39,533 nt of DNA from positions 1-39,533 of the forward strand of contig LNFL01000159.1 of assembly GCA_001464275.1 (NCBI GenBank). Direction: 5' to 3'. The translations under genes and the position numbers were made by a program. The notes below the pieces were generated by a model. It did not search any database, had not been told where the DNA came from, and saw only the letters and a program-made list of their open reading frames with translations. Below are positions 18,573-27,016 of this stretch, in pieces; within the stretch, counting starts at the first letter, position 1; each line of letters starts with the position of its first letter. This stretch comes from Actinobacteria bacterium Ga0077560. GTDB lineage: Bacteria; Actinomycetota; Thermoleophilia; Miltoncostaeales; Miltoncostaeaceae.

Positions 18573-19088
18573 GTGGGCCAACCGGGCGAGCTCGTCTCGG
18601 GATCCCCCCGGGCCACCGATGCGCTGGGCGCCGCGCTGGCCGGGTGGCTTGAGCCCGGCGACGTGGTGCTGCTGCGCGGGGAGGTGGGCGCGGGGAAGAC
18701 GACCCTGGTCCGGGCGGTCGCCCGTGCGCTGGGCGTGGAGGGCCCCGTCACGAGCCCCACCTTCACGCTGGCGCAGCGGTACGCCGCGCGGATCCCGGTC
18801 CTGCACATCGACGCCTACCGGCTGGGCGGCGCCGACGACGAGGAGCTGGGGCTGCTGCTGGATGGCGGCGCCGACGGGGTGACCTTCGTGGAGTGGCCGG
18901 AGGCCCTCGCGGCGGGGCTCCCGGCGACGGCCGTCACCGTGGACCTCGAACACCTGGGGGGTCGGCGGCGGTTGGTACGTTTCACCTGCGGTGATCCCCA
19001 CCGCGCCGCCTCACTGGGCCGACTCCTTGACGACCTTCGCGCTCGACACATCGACGACGAGCCCGAGCCTGGCCCTGACCCGCGATGA
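18573..19088 (+). CDS. tsaE: tRNA t6A ATPase TsaE
   Basis: TsaE is the ATPase that supports the TsaB-TsaD complex in making N6-threonylcarbamoyl-adenosine in tRNAs that read ANN codons. The 171-aa protein has Walker A GEVGAGKTTLVRA, TSPTFTL, the HIDAYRL block and FVEWPE. GTG 18573 lies 5 nt after the upstream stop; the frame is open further back but overlaps the uracil-DNA glycosylase. The 3' end overlaps tsaB by 98 nt (62 nt if tsaB starts later), a long overlap even for this compact operon. The C-terminal tail is acidic and Pro-rich. Confidence 0.9.
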   Translation: MGQPGELVSGSPRATDALGAALAGWLEPGDVVLLRGEVGAGKTTLVRAVARALGVEGPVTSPTFTLAQRYAARIPVLHIDAYRLGGADDEELGLLLDGGADGVTFVEWPEALAAGLPATAVTVDLEHLGGRRRLVRFTCGDPHRAASLGRLLDDLRARHIDDEPEPGPDPR

Positions 19089-19716
19089 CCGGGTCCTCGC
19101 CGAGCTCTGGCTGGCGCCCGCCCCCGAGGCGGGGCGCCGCGTGCTGGAGGCCGCGCACCACCTCATGGCCGCGGCGGGTGTGGACGTGCGCGACCTGACG
19201 CGCATCGTGGTGGGCGTGGGCCCCGGGGGGTTCACCGGGCTGCGGATCGGGATGGCCACGGCGATGGCGCTCGGGCAGGCCCTGCGGATCGAGGTGACCG
19301 GCGCGTCGTCGCTGGAGGCGCTGGCCCAGGGGATCGCCGACGCCTCCGATGCCGAGGTGGTGGTGCCGGTCACCGACGCCCGGCGGCGGGAGGTGTTCAC
19401 GGCCGCCTACCGGACGGGGCCGGACGGCCTGCTCACGCAGCTCGCGCCCCCGGCGGCCGTCCCGGTGGCCGCCTTCGGCGCGCACCTGGCAGGGCTGGGC
19501 ACGGGTGTGGCGATCGCGGGTGACGGCGCCGGGCTGGTGGGCGATCCGCCCCCGGGCGCGCGGCTCCTGCCGGCCTCGTCTCCGGGGCACCGGCTGGGCG
19601 CCGCGGCGCTCGTGCGCCGGGTGGCCGCCGGAGCGGGACTGCCCGTGGCGCCGGTCTACGCCCGCCTGCCGGACGCCGAAGTGAACCGCCTGAAGGCGCT
19701 CCAGGCGGCCGGGTGA
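18991..19716 (+). CDS. tsaB: tRNA t6A modification protein TsaB
   Basis: TsaB is the inactive TsaD paralogue that forms the TsaB-TsaD core of t6A synthesis. It has the ASKHA start FALDTSTTSPSLAL, the GVGPGGFTGLRIGMATA block and VTDARRREVFTAAY. The start is uncertain. GTG 18991 gives 241 aa, but TTG 19027 would give a protein beginning directly at LTTFALDTS, the usual family start. Neither has a clear ribosome site, so reinitiation or coupling after tsaE is likely. The stop overlaps rimI (GTGATG). Confidence 0.9.
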   Translation: MIPTAPPHWADSLTTFALDTSTTSPSLALTRDDRVLAELWLAPAPEAGRRVLEAAHHLMAAAGVDVRDLTRIVVGVGPGGFTGLRIGMATAMALGQALRIEVTGASSLEALAQGIADASDAEVVVPVTDARRREVFTAAYRTGPDGLLTQLAPPAAVPVAAFGAHLAGLGTGVAIAGDGAGLVGDPPPGARLLPASSPGHRLGAAALVRRVAAGAGLPVAPVYARLPDAEVNRLKALQAAG

Positions 19717-20240
19717 TGGCCCGCGGCCGCCACGGCACGGGTCGCGGTGACGCCCCCACCCAGGAGCCGCCGTCGAAGGTGCGTCCCATGCGCGCCCGCG
19801 ACGTGCAGCAGGTGCTGGGGATCGAGCAGCAGATCTCGGCGACCCCCTGGCCGCGCCACATGCTCCTGTCGGAGCTCGGCCGCCCGGGCACCATCGACCT
19901 GGTGGCCGTCGAGGGGGCGGCCGAGGTCACCGGCTACCTGCTGGCCTCGCGCTACGCCGACGTGTGGCACGTGCTCAACGTCGCGGTTCGTCCCGACCGC
20001 CGCAGGCGGGGGATCGGCCGGACCATGATGGTCGAGCTGTTCGACCGGGCGGCGGGCAAGCCCCACCTGGGGTTCACCCTCGAGGTGCGGGTCTCCAACG
20101 CGGGCGCCATCCGGCTCTACCGGGAGCTGGGCTTCGCCGACCACGGGGTCCGCCCCGGCTACTACTCCGACAACAACGAGGACGCGCTCATCATGTGGCG
20201 CTCCGGCGTGCCCGACGACATGCACGGGATCGCCCGGTGA
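19713..20240 (+). CDS. rimI: Ribosomal-protein S18-alanine N-acetyltransferase RimI
   Basis: This GNAT acetyltransferase has the usual operon position of RimI between tsaB and tsaD. The 175-aa protein shows VLNVAVRPDRRRRGIGRTMM (the acetyl-CoA binding R/Q-x-x-G-x-G/A loop), then TLEVRVSNAGAIRLYRELGF and GVRPGYYSDNNEDALIM, typical RimI blocks. The GTG at 19713 overlaps the tsaB stop, and the next codon ATG is an alternative. The N-terminal 20 residues are poor in conservation. Family members acetylate the N-terminus of S18, and some are broader; the substrate here is inferred from family and context. Confidence 0.88.
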   Translation: MMARGRHGTGRGDAPTQEPPSKVRPMRARDVQQVLGIEQQISATPWPRHMLLSELGRPGTIDLVAVEGAAEVTGYLLASRYADVWHVLNVAVRPDRRRRGIGRTMMVELFDRAAGKPHLGFTLEVRVSNAGAIRLYRELGFADHGVRPGYYSDNNEDALIMWRSGVPDDMHGIAR

Positions 20241-21256
20241 TCGACGGGCCCGTCCTCGCAATCGAGACCTCCTGCGACGAGACGGCCGCCGCGGTGGTGG
20301 AGGGCCGGGTGATCCGCTCCTCGGTGGTCGCCTCGCAGGCGGAGCTGCACGCGCCGTATGGCGGCGTGGTGCCCGAGGTCGCCGCCCGGCATCACCTGGG
20401 CACCGTGAACGCCGTCGTGGACCGCGCGTTGGATGAGGCGGGGCTCGGGCTCGGCGACGTGCGTTGCATCGCCGTCACACAGCGCCCCGGACTCATCGGC
20501 GCACTCCTCGTGGGAGTCGCGACGGCCAAGGCGCTGGCCTACGCTGCCGGCAAGCCGCTCATCTGCGTTGACCACCTGCTCGGACACGTCTGCGCCGCCT
20601 GGCTGGAGCCCGTCGCCCTGGACCCGCCGTTCGTCAGCCTCATCGCCTCCGGGGGACACACTCGCCTGGACCTGGTGGAGGACTGGGCCACCCCCCGAAC
20701 CCTCGGCCAGACCATCGACGACGCCGCCGGGGAGGCGCTCGACAAGGGCGCCCGGCTCCTGGGCCTGGGCTACCCGGGCGGGCCGGCGCTGGAGCGCCTG
20801 GCCGCCGGCGGGGACCGCGCGGCCCACGACTTCCCGGTCGCGCTGGGCGGCCGCTCCGCGCGCGACTTCAGCTTCGCCGGGGTGAAGACCTCGCTGCTCT
20901 ACCGGGTGCGCGGCCGCGACGACGTGTCCGATGCCGAGCGCGCCGATCTGGCGGCCTCGTATCAGGAGGCCGTGGTGCGGCCGCTGGCGGAGCGCCTGGT
21001 GGACGCGGCCGTGGAGCACGGGGTGCCGGCGGTGGCCCTGGGCGGCGGGGTGGCCGCCAACGGCCGGCTGCGCGAGCTGGTGACCGATCTGGCCGACCGC
21101 CGGGGGCTGCGCGTGGCGGTCCCGGACCGGGCCCTCTGCACGGACAACGCGGCGATGATCGGTGCGGCGGCCCAGTTCGCGACGATCATCGCGTGGCCGG
21201 ACTACCTTGCGATGGACGCGATGCCCACCGCCCCGCCCGGGGGGATCGCGGCATGA
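20237..21256 (+). CDS. tsaD: tRNA threonylcarbamoyltransferase TsaD
   Basis: TsaD transfers the threonylcarbamoyl group to A37 of tRNA. The 339-aa protein has the start AIETSCDETAAAVV, metal ligands in VDHLLGHV (two His), the SGGHT loop, DDAAGEALDKGARLLGLGYPGGP and a late TDNAAMIG with the third ligand Asp. The length is normal. GTG 20237 overlaps the rimI stop (GTGA), and its stop overlaps the next ATG (ATGA), so translation is coupled on both sides. Confidence 0.95.
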   Translation: MIDGPVLAIETSCDETAAAVVEGRVIRSSVVASQAELHAPYGGVVPEVAARHHLGTVNAVVDRALDEAGLGLGDVRCIAVTQRPGLIGALLVGVATAKALAYAAGKPLICVDHLLGHVCAAWLEPVALDPPFVSLIASGGHTRLDLVEDWATPRTLGQTIDDAAGEALDKGARLLGLGYPGGPALERLAAGGDRAAHDFPVALGGRSARDFSFAGVKTSLLYRVRGRDDVSDAERADLAASYQEAVVRPLAERLVDAAVEHGVPAVALGGGVAANGRLRELVTDLADRRGLRVAVPDRALCTDNAAMIGAAAQFATIIAWPDYLAMDAMPTAPPGGIAA

Positions 21257-23778
21257 GGCGGCGCCGCGTCGCGCTGGGCGCCGCGGGCGGCGTGGTCGCG
21301 CTCGTGGTCGCGGTGGCCGCGGTCGGGCAGGGCGACGGCCCGGTGCTCCCCCCGGGCGACGGCCCGGCGCAGGGCGATCCCGAGCGCGTCTCCGCGCTGG
21401 CCGCCGCCGCCGCGTGGGCGGACAGCCTGTCGGGCGTGCGTACGCCGCGCCTGCCGGATCCCGGCGCCACGGAGCACCTGGTCGTGCTGCTGGACGGACC
21501 GGGCGCCGCCTGGCGGCCTCCGTGGCGCCGCGCGGACGCGGCCGCCGAGATCGCCGAGCGCCAGTCCGCCCTGGAGCCGGCGCTTTCGGCCCTGGGCGGG
21601 GTGGTCACCGCGCGGTGGCGGGTGGCGGTGGCGGGGCTTGCGGTGGAGGTGCCGGCCGGCCGGGCCGACGCGGTCGCCACCCTGCCCGGGGTGCGCGCGG
21701 TCATGCCGGTGGGGTACCTGGCGCCGGCGGCCCGGGGCACGGGCCCGGCGGGCCCCTCCGGGACCGAGGGCGCGCAGGCGCTCGCCGGCGGCGTTCAGCC
21801 GGCGCACATCGCCCTGGTGGACACCGCGGTGGACCCGCGGACCCCGCAGCTGGGCGGCGGGATGGGCCCCACGTATCCGATCATCGGCGGTGCGGACTTC
21901 GTGGACGGCGACGCGGACCCCACCGTCGGGGAGGGCGCCGCCGCGTGGGAGGCCCACGGCACCCAGATGGCGGGGCTCGTGCTGCGCTCGCCCGCGCTCG
22001 CCGGGCTGCCGCCCGAGCGCGTCCCTCGTCTGCTGGCCTACCGGGTGGTGGCAACGGAGCGCGTGGGCGGGCAGGAGCTGCCGCTGGCGCGCACCGATCG
22101 GGTGATCTCGGCGATCGAGCGCGCCATCGACCCGGACGGCGACGGCGATACCGGCGACCGCGCCGAGGTGGTGCTGCTGGGGCTGGCCGGCGGCTTCGCC
22201 GGCGGCGGCGAGGACGCCGTGGCCCTGGCCACCGACGGCGCCACGCGCGCCGGGGCCCTGGTGGTGGTGCCGGCCGGCAACGACGGTCCCACCTTCGCGC
22301 GGCTGGGCAGCATCGGGCAGCCGGGTGCCGGCAGCCGTGTGCTGACGGTGGGCGGGCTGGCGGGCGCCGACGCGCCGCGCCAGGCGCGCCTGAACGTGCG
22401 GGTTGGGCCGGCCGGCGCGGAGCTGGCCCCGTTGCCGCTGCTGGGACCGGATCCGGTGCCGGCGCCGGCGCGGCTCGTCGCGCTGCCGGGCGTGGACGGC
22501 CCCGGGCCGGGCACGGACCCCGCCGAGTACGCGGCCGCGAGGGCCGCGGGGGCCGATCCCGCCGGCGCGGTGGTGATGGTGAGCCGCGGGGGCGGCACCT
22601 TCCAGCAGAAGGCCGCGGCCGCGGCCGCGGCCGGGGCGGCCGCGTTGCTGGTGTGGGACCGGGCCGGGGTGGGGGTGTTCCCCAGCGGGGCATCCGACGG
22701 CGGGCCGGTCATCCCGGTGCTCGGCGCCGGGCGCGAGCAGGGACGGGCACTGGCGGAGCTCATCACCGGCCAGGCCGGAACCACCGCGACCATCGAGGTC
22801 CTGGACCGCGACGCCGCCCCGGCGGCGGTGGCCTCGTTCTCGTCCACCGGGCCCACGGCCGACGGCCGCGTGAAGCCCGACCTGGTGGCGCCCGCGGTGG
22901 AGGTCCCCACGGCATGGCCGCCCGGTCCCGGCGGACAGGCGCGGAGCGCCACGATGACCGGCACGTCCGCCGCCGCGGCCCAGGCCGCCGCGCTCGCGCT
23001 GCGCACCCGCATCGACCGGCCCGCCCTCGCGCCCGAGGACGTCCGGGCGCTGCTGGTGGCCTCCGGGGCCCCGCTGCCCGACGTGCGGATGGTCGCCCAG
23101 GGCGCGGGCCGCCTGACGCCACCGGGCACGCCCGCCGCCGTGCTGCGCCCGCCGATCCTCACGGCGGCCACCCGGCCCGGCGTCCCGCGCGTGCGGGCCG
23201 TGGTGACCGACCTTGCGGGCACGGGCGGCACGTACCGGCTGGTGGTGCTGTCGGCCGCCAACCGACCGCTGGCGCTGGGCCCGCGCGTCACGGTGCCCGC
23301 AGGGGGCCGCGCCCCGGTGCGCATCACGCTGCCCTCACGCCCGCGCGGATGGAGCGGCCGTGTCGCCATCGTCGAGGACGGCAGCGGACGGGTGGTGTCG
23401 GTGACCCCGGCGGCCACGTTCCCGCCGCGCCGGCCGCAGGAGGGCGAGATCGGGGTGCCCCGGGTGACGGTGCGGGACGGCGTCGCCCAGGCCGTCGTGC
23501 GGGTCGGCCGCCTGGTTCGCGACGGCGACCGCGTCTGGAGCGCGCCGCTGCGCGAGGTCCGCGTGCAGCTGGCGCCCATGGACGGCTCCGAGCCGGTGGT
23601 GCTCGCGGGCGTCCGCGGGGCGCACGACTGGCCCGCCGGGACCTACCGGTTCGTCCTGTCGCGACGGCTCCCGACGGGCGGGACCGTGCCCGAGGGGCGC
23701 TACCGGCTGCTCGTGGAGGCCCGGACCGCGGAGGGCAGGGCGGTGTCCGCGGAGTCGGACACGTTCAGGCTGCGCTAG
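21253..23778 (+). CDS. Secreted subtilisin-like (S8) serine protease
   Basis: This 841-aa exported protein begins with a basic start and a hydrophobic segment (about 7-25). Residues 73-155 resemble an inhibitor I9 propeptide. The S8 catalytic core has Asp190 (ALVDTAVD), His235 (EAHGTQMAG), oxyanion Asn343 (PAGNDGP) and Ser572 (TGTSAAAA), so all active residues are kept. The flanking motifs are unusual: HGTQ instead of HGTH, and GTSAAAAQ instead of GTSMAxPH. A protease-associated-like domain is inserted at about 400-520. The last 250 residues are beta-rich, possibly Ig-like. No wall anchor is seen. ATG 21253 overlaps the tsaD stop, so it is the last gene of that operon. The target is unknown. 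Confidence 0.85.
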   Translation: MRRRRVALGAAGGVVALVVAVAAVGQGDGPVLPPGDGPAQGDPERVSALAAAAAWADSLSGVRTPRLPDPGATEHLVVLLDGPGAAWRPPWRRADAAAEIAERQSALEPALSALGGVVTARWRVAVAGLAVEVPAGRADAVATLPGVRAVMPVGYLAPAARGTGPAGPSGTEGAQALAGGVQPAHIALVDTAVDPRTPQLGGGMGPTYPIIGGADFVDGDADPTVGEGAAAWEAHGTQMAGLVLRSPALAGLPPERVPRLLAYRVVATERVGGQELPLARTDRVISAIERAIDPDGDGDTGDRAEVVLLGLAGGFAGGGEDAVALATDGATRAGALVVVPAGNDGPTFARLGSIGQPGAGSRVLTVGGLAGADAPRQARLNVRVGPAGAELAPLPLLGPDPVPAPARLVALPGVDGPGPGTDPAEYAAARAAGADPAGAVVMVSRGGGTFQQKAAAAAAAGAAALLVWDRAGVGVFPSGASDGGPVIPVLGAGREQGRALAELITGQAGTTATIEVLDRDAAPAAVASFSSTGPTADGRVKPDLVAPAVEVPTAWPPGPGGQARSATMTGTSAAAAQAAALALRTRIDRPALAPEDVRALLVASGAPLPDVRMVAQGAGRLTPPGTPAAVLRPPILTAATRPGVPRVRAVVTDLAGTGGTYRLVVLSAANRPLALGPRVTVPAGGRAPVRITLPSRPRGWSGRVAIVEDGSGRVVSVTPAATFPPRRPQEGEIGVPRVTVRDGVAQAVVRVGRLVRDGDRVWSAPLREVRVQLAPMDGSEPVVLAGVRGAHDWPAGTYRFVLSRRLPTGGTVPEGRYRLLVEARTAEGRAVSAESDTFRLR

Positions 23779-23832
23779 CCGGATGCCGTGACATAGTGGC
23801 ACGGCGCACTTGTGGAGGGGCGGGCCTCCACG

Positions 23833-23855
23833 TAGTTTGCGACGCGTTGTCACAA
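23833..23855 (+). promoter_or_regulatory. rex promoter with Rex-operator-like repeat
   Basis: TAGTTT (23833-23838) is a TANNNT -10 giving a start near 23845. It is overlapped by TTGCGAC (23837-23843) and GTCACAA (23849-23855), an inverted repeat with one mismatch that resembles the Rex half-sites TTGTGA/TCACAA. The centre is one base longer than the usual 18-bp site, so the match is suggestive only. Confidence 0.4.
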
Positions 23856-23865
23856 AGCCGGAGCA

Positions 23866-24468
23866 GTGGGCGTCGCCGCCCGCCTGAGCAGGTATCTGCA
23901 GGTCCTGACGCAGGCGAAGAAGATGGGCAAGACGAGCATCAGCTCGCAGGCCATCTCCGAGTACACCGGCGTGAACCCCACCCAGATCCGCCGCGACCTC
24001 TCGGGGTTCGGCAAGTTCGGCAAGCGCGGTGTCGGCTACGACATCGACAGCCTCATCGAGCAGATCCGGAAGATCCTCCGCACCTCGGGCACCCACAACA
24101 TCGCCCTGTTCGGGGCGGGGAACCTGGGGCAGGCCATCGCGTCGTCCAGCGTCTTCGGGGACCACGGGTTCCAGATCTCGGCGATCTTCGACGTGGATCC
24201 CGGCCGGGTCGGCACCAAGGTGGGGGAGATCACGGTCCGCCACTACGACGACCTGGCGGAGGTCGCGGCCTCCGACGGGATCATGGTGGGCGTGCTCGCC
24301 ATCCCCGGCGAGGTCGCCCAGCAGGTGGCCGACGACCTCGTGGCCGCCGGGGTGAAGATCATCTTCAACTACAGCGACGCGCTGCTGTCGGTGCCGTCGG
24401 ACGTGACCGTCCACACCTCGAGCCCGGCCGTCGAGCTCCTGTACGCCCTCTACTTCTACCTGTCGTAG
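23866..24468 (+). CDS. rex: Redox-sensing transcriptional repressor Rex
   Basis: Rex binds DNA when NAD+ is high and releases it when NADH rises, controlling respiratory and fermentative genes. The 200-aa protein has the winged-helix block SEYTGVNPTQIRRDLSGFGK (about 31-50) then FGKRGVGYDI, and the Rossmann nucleotide loop GAGNLG at 83-88. The acidic FDVDP after the second strand fits NAD(H) choice. The C-terminal swapped helix ends in YALYFYLS. GTG 23866 matches the usual family length; GGAG lies only 2 nt upstream, so the start is reasonable but not certain. A Rex-like operator overlaps its promoter, which suggests autoregulation. Confidence 0.93.
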   Translation: MGVAARLSRYLQVLTQAKKMGKTSISSQAISEYTGVNPTQIRRDLSGFGKFGKRGVGYDIDSLIEQIRKILRTSGTHNIALFGAGNLGQAIASSSVFGDHGFQISAIFDVDPGRVGTKVGEITVRHYDDLAEVAASDGIMVGVLAIPGEVAQQVADDLVAAGVKIIFNYSDALLSVPSDVTVHTSSPAVELLYALYFYLS

Positions 24469-24506
24469 GCGGCGGGCGGCCGGAGCACGTGCCACACTTG
24501 CCGGGC

Positions 24507-25706
24507 GTGGACAGCGAGTCCCCCTCAGCGATCCTGTCGGGCGTGCGAGAGCGCTTCGACGACTCCACCGACTTCACCGTCGGCATCGAGGAGGAGTTCC
24601 AGCTCCTCGACCCCGTGACCCTCGGCCTGGTCAACCGCTTCGAGGAGTTCATGGCGGCGGCCGAGCCGCCGCTGCTGGATCGCCTGGCCGGGGAGCTCAT
24701 CGCCAGCGAGGTCGAGTTCAAGACCTCGGCGCACGACACGCTGCTCTCCGCGGCCCGTCAGCTCGCGGAGGGGCGGCGCGACGTGATCGCCCACGCGGAC
24801 CGGCTGGGGATGGCCGTGGGCATCACCGGCGCCCATCCGTTCAGCCCCTGGGCCGACCAGCGGATCATCGACACGCCCCACTACCGCCTGGTGGAGGGCG
24901 AGCTGGGGTACATCGCCTGGGTGAACAACACCTGGGCGCTTCACCTGCACTGCGGGGTGCGGGGCGCCGACCGTGCCGTGCGCGTGTCCACCGCGATGCG
25001 CAGCGTCCTGCCGGAGCTGCTGGCCCTGTCGGCCAACAGCCCGCTCTACGCCGGGCGCGACACCCGCCTGGCGTCCGCCCGCACCCAGCTGTTCGTGAAG
25101 AACTTCCCGCGCTGCGGCGTCCCGGACGCCTACGCGAGCTGGGACGAGTACGCGGCGCACGTGCGGCTGCTCGAGTCCACGAACTCCATCGTCGAGAGCA
25201 CGCAGATCTGGTGGAGCGTGCGGCCGCACCACAGCTTCGGCACCGTCGAGGTGCGCATCTGCGACGGCCAGACCGAGCTGGCCGACAGCCTCGCGCTGGT
25301 GGCCCTGGCCCTGGCCTGCATCGCCGGGTTCTGCGCCGACCACGACGAGGGCCGCCCGCTTCCGGCGCATGCCCGCGGGCTGATCGACGAGAACATGTGG
25401 CGCGCGCAGCGTCACGGGCTCGACGGACGCCTCATCGACCTCGACCGCGGGGTCGAGCGCCCGACCGCCGAGGCCATCCGCGGGCTGCTGGAGCGCACCG
25501 AACCCCACCACGCCCGTCTGGGTCTGTCACCCTTCCTGGGGCACATCGAGTCGATGCTTGCCGACGGCAACGGCGCGCACCGCCAACGTGCGCTGATGAC
25601 CGAGCACCGGGGCGACCTGCGGGCCGTCCACGCCTCCGCCGTGGAGCGCACGCGCGCATCCGCCCAGGAGGTCCTGTCCATGCTGACCGCAGGAGTGAAC
25701 GCGTGA
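24507..25706 (+). CDS. YbdK-type carboxylate-amine ligase (GCS2 family)
   Basis: This is an ATP-grasp-like ligase of the glutamate-cysteine ligase type 2 family, 399 aa. The metal-binding start FTVGIEEEFQLLD, GAHPFSPW, HLHCGV, the LLALSANSPLYAGRDT block and SFGTVEVRICDGQ are all present. E. coli YbdK has weak gamma-glutamylcysteine synthesis activity, and the true substrate in actinobacteria, which mostly use mycothiol, is unclear. GTG 24507 is chosen since the frame upstream belongs to other genes. CACACT 8 nt before it is a poor -10. The TGA overlaps the next GTG (GTGA). Confidence 0.88.
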   Translation: MDSESPSAILSGVRERFDDSTDFTVGIEEEFQLLDPVTLGLVNRFEEFMAAAEPPLLDRLAGELIASEVEFKTSAHDTLLSAARQLAEGRRDVIAHADRLGMAVGITGAHPFSPWADQRIIDTPHYRLVEGELGYIAWVNNTWALHLHCGVRGADRAVRVSTAMRSVLPELLALSANSPLYAGRDTRLASARTQLFVKNFPRCGVPDAYASWDEYAAHVRLLESTNSIVESTQIWWSVRPHHSFGTVEVRICDGQTELADSLALVALALACIAGFCADHDEGRPLPAHARGLIDENMWRAQRHGLDGRLIDLDRGVERPTAEAIRGLLERTEPHHARLGLSPFLGHIESMLADGNGAHRQRALMTEHRGDLRAVHASAVERTRASAQEVLSMLTAGVNA

Positions 25707-26137
25707 CCGACGAGCCGATGACGGCCGGGCCCGAGCCCGGCGAGGAAGGGCTTCCCACCCCTGAGGAGCTGGCCGCGCAGTTCGTCTACCGCCTCGGCCG
25801 CACGCCGGTGCGGGACATCCTGATGCAGTCCATGGCCACCATGAACGACGTGGCCGGCATCCGGATGGGCCTGGGCCCCGAGGGCGACACGGTGAAGGAC
25901 ATGGGCCAGGCCCGCCTGGCCATCGAGACGATGCGCGCGCTCATCACGGTGGCCGAGCGCGAGGTGGGCGCCGCGGCGATCCGCCCGTTCAAGGAGCCGT
26001 TCGCCTCGCTGCAGATGGCGTACGCGCAGGTCGCCGAGGCCGACCAGGCCGCGGGCGGCGAGGCCCCGCCGCCGCCTCCGTCGCCGGAGCCGGACCCGGC
26101 GTCGCGCCTGTGGGTGCCGCCGGGGTCGCGCGGCTAG
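25703..26137 (+). CDS. Small DUF1844-like protein
   Basis: This 144-aa cytosolic protein has no assigned function. An N-terminal linker rich in Pro, Glu and Gly (1-30) precedes a helical region (about 32-115) whose layout resembles DUF1844: a hydrophobic helix, a short loop, then MGQARLAIETMRALITVAEREVG-like helices ending near LQMAYAQVAEA. The C-terminus is a Pro-rich tail. It overlaps the stop of the YbdK-type gene and lies 9 nt before mtnP, so it is part of the same transcript. The DUF assignment is from pattern, not from a search. Confidence 0.6.
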   Translation: MTDEPMTAGPEPGEEGLPTPEELAAQFVYRLGRTPVRDILMQSMATMNDVAGIRMGLGPEGDTVKDMGQARLAIETMRALITVAEREVGAAAIRPFKEPFASLQMAYAQVAEADQAAGGEAPPPPPSPEPDPASRLWVPPGSRG

Positions 26138-26146
26138 GAGCCGAGC

Positions 26147-26947
26147 GTGGCGCGGGTCGCCGAGATCGGGGTGTTCGGGGGCTCCGGCTTCTACTCGCTG
26201 CTCGACGAGGTCGAGCGGGTGGAGGTGGAGACCCCGTACGGCCCGCCCTCCGCGGTGCCCGCGGTGGGGGAGCTGGGCGGCCGGCGGGTGGCCTTCATCC
26301 CCCGGCACGGCGAGCGGCACCAGTTCCCGCCGCACGCCATCAACTACCGGGCCAACGTCTGGGCGATGAAGGAGCTCGGCGTGGACTGGGTGCTGGGCCC
26401 CTGCGCGTCCGGGAGCCTGCAGCCGCACGTGCGCGTGGGCGACTTCGTGGTGTGCGACCAGTACGTCGATCGCACCTCGGCCCGGCGCGACACGTTCTAC
26501 GACGGCCCCGAGGCCGTGCACGTGTCGGCGGCGGACCCGTTCAGCCCGGTCCTGCGCGGTCTGCTCATCGAGGGCTGCCGTGCGCTGGACGTCCCGGTGC
26601 ACGACGGCGGCACGGTGGTGGTCATCCAGGGCCCCAGGTTCTCGACCCGCGCCGAGTCGCGGTGGTTCACCTCGATGGGCTGGGAGGCGATCAACATGAC
26701 CGCCTACCCGGAGGCGCACCTGGCGCGCGAGCTGGAGCTGGCGTACGCCAACGTCGCGCTCATCACCGACTACGACGTCGGCCTCGAGGGGATGGAGGGA
26801 CTCCCCCCGGTCACCGCCGACGAGGTGGTGCGGACCTTCGCCCTCAACAACGAACGGGTGCGGGAGCTCATCAGGTGGGTGATCCCGCGGATCCCGGCCG
26901 AGCCCGACCCGCACTGCGCCAACGCCCTGGAGGGCGCCCGCCTCTGA
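26147..26947 (+). CDS. mtnP: S-methyl-5'-thioadenosine phosphorylase
   Basis: This enzyme splits methylthioadenosine, a by-product of polyamine and homoserine-lactone synthesis, into adenine and methylthioribose-1-phosphate. The 266-aa protein shows the phosphate-site start GVFGGSGFY, PRHGERHQFPPHAINYRAN, VVIQGPRFSTRAES, the INMTAYPEA methionine block and ITDYDV, where Asp at this place favours 6-aminopurines over hypoxanthine. GTG 26147 follows the upstream gene by 9 nt. Adenosine phosphorylase activity is an alternative. A hairpin with a T-rich end at 26976-27005 follows, and belongs to the repeat family described at 26951-27722. Confidence 0.9.
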   Translation: MARVAEIGVFGGSGFYSLLDEVERVEVETPYGPPSAVPAVGELGGRRVAFIPRHGERHQFPPHAINYRANVWAMKELGVDWVLGPCASGSLQPHVRVGDFVVCDQYVDRTSARRDTFYDGPEAVHVSAADPFSPVLRGLLIEGCRALDVPVHDGGTVVVIQGPRFSTRAESRWFTSMGWEAINMTAYPEAHLARELELAYANVALITDYDVGLEGMEGLPPVTADEVVRTFALNNERVRELIRWVIPRIPAEPDPHCANALEGARL

Positions 26948-26950
26948 CGG

Positions 26951-27016
26951 GCGCCGAGTGGTGCAGTGGTTGTTTCGGCGCCCCGCAGGGGCGCCGTTTG
27001 CTTCTCGCTTGTGGTC
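26951..27016 (-). repeat. Hairpin repeat copy D, inverted, with terminator-like end
   Basis: This copy is read on the minus strand. It contains the core hairpin CGGCGCCCC-GCA-GGGGCGCCG (26976-26996), followed on the plus strand by TTTGCTTCT. For plus transcripts this looks like an intrinsic terminator for mtnP. The flanks match copies A, B and C in opposite orientation. Similarity to copy A continues at lower level to about 27158. Confidence 0.7.

Noticed and set aside
26951..26975. tRNA-like AGTGGTGCAGTGG sequence after mtnP
   Set aside because: There is no T arm or anticodon arm. The sequence is part of repeat copy D and recurs beside the other copies.
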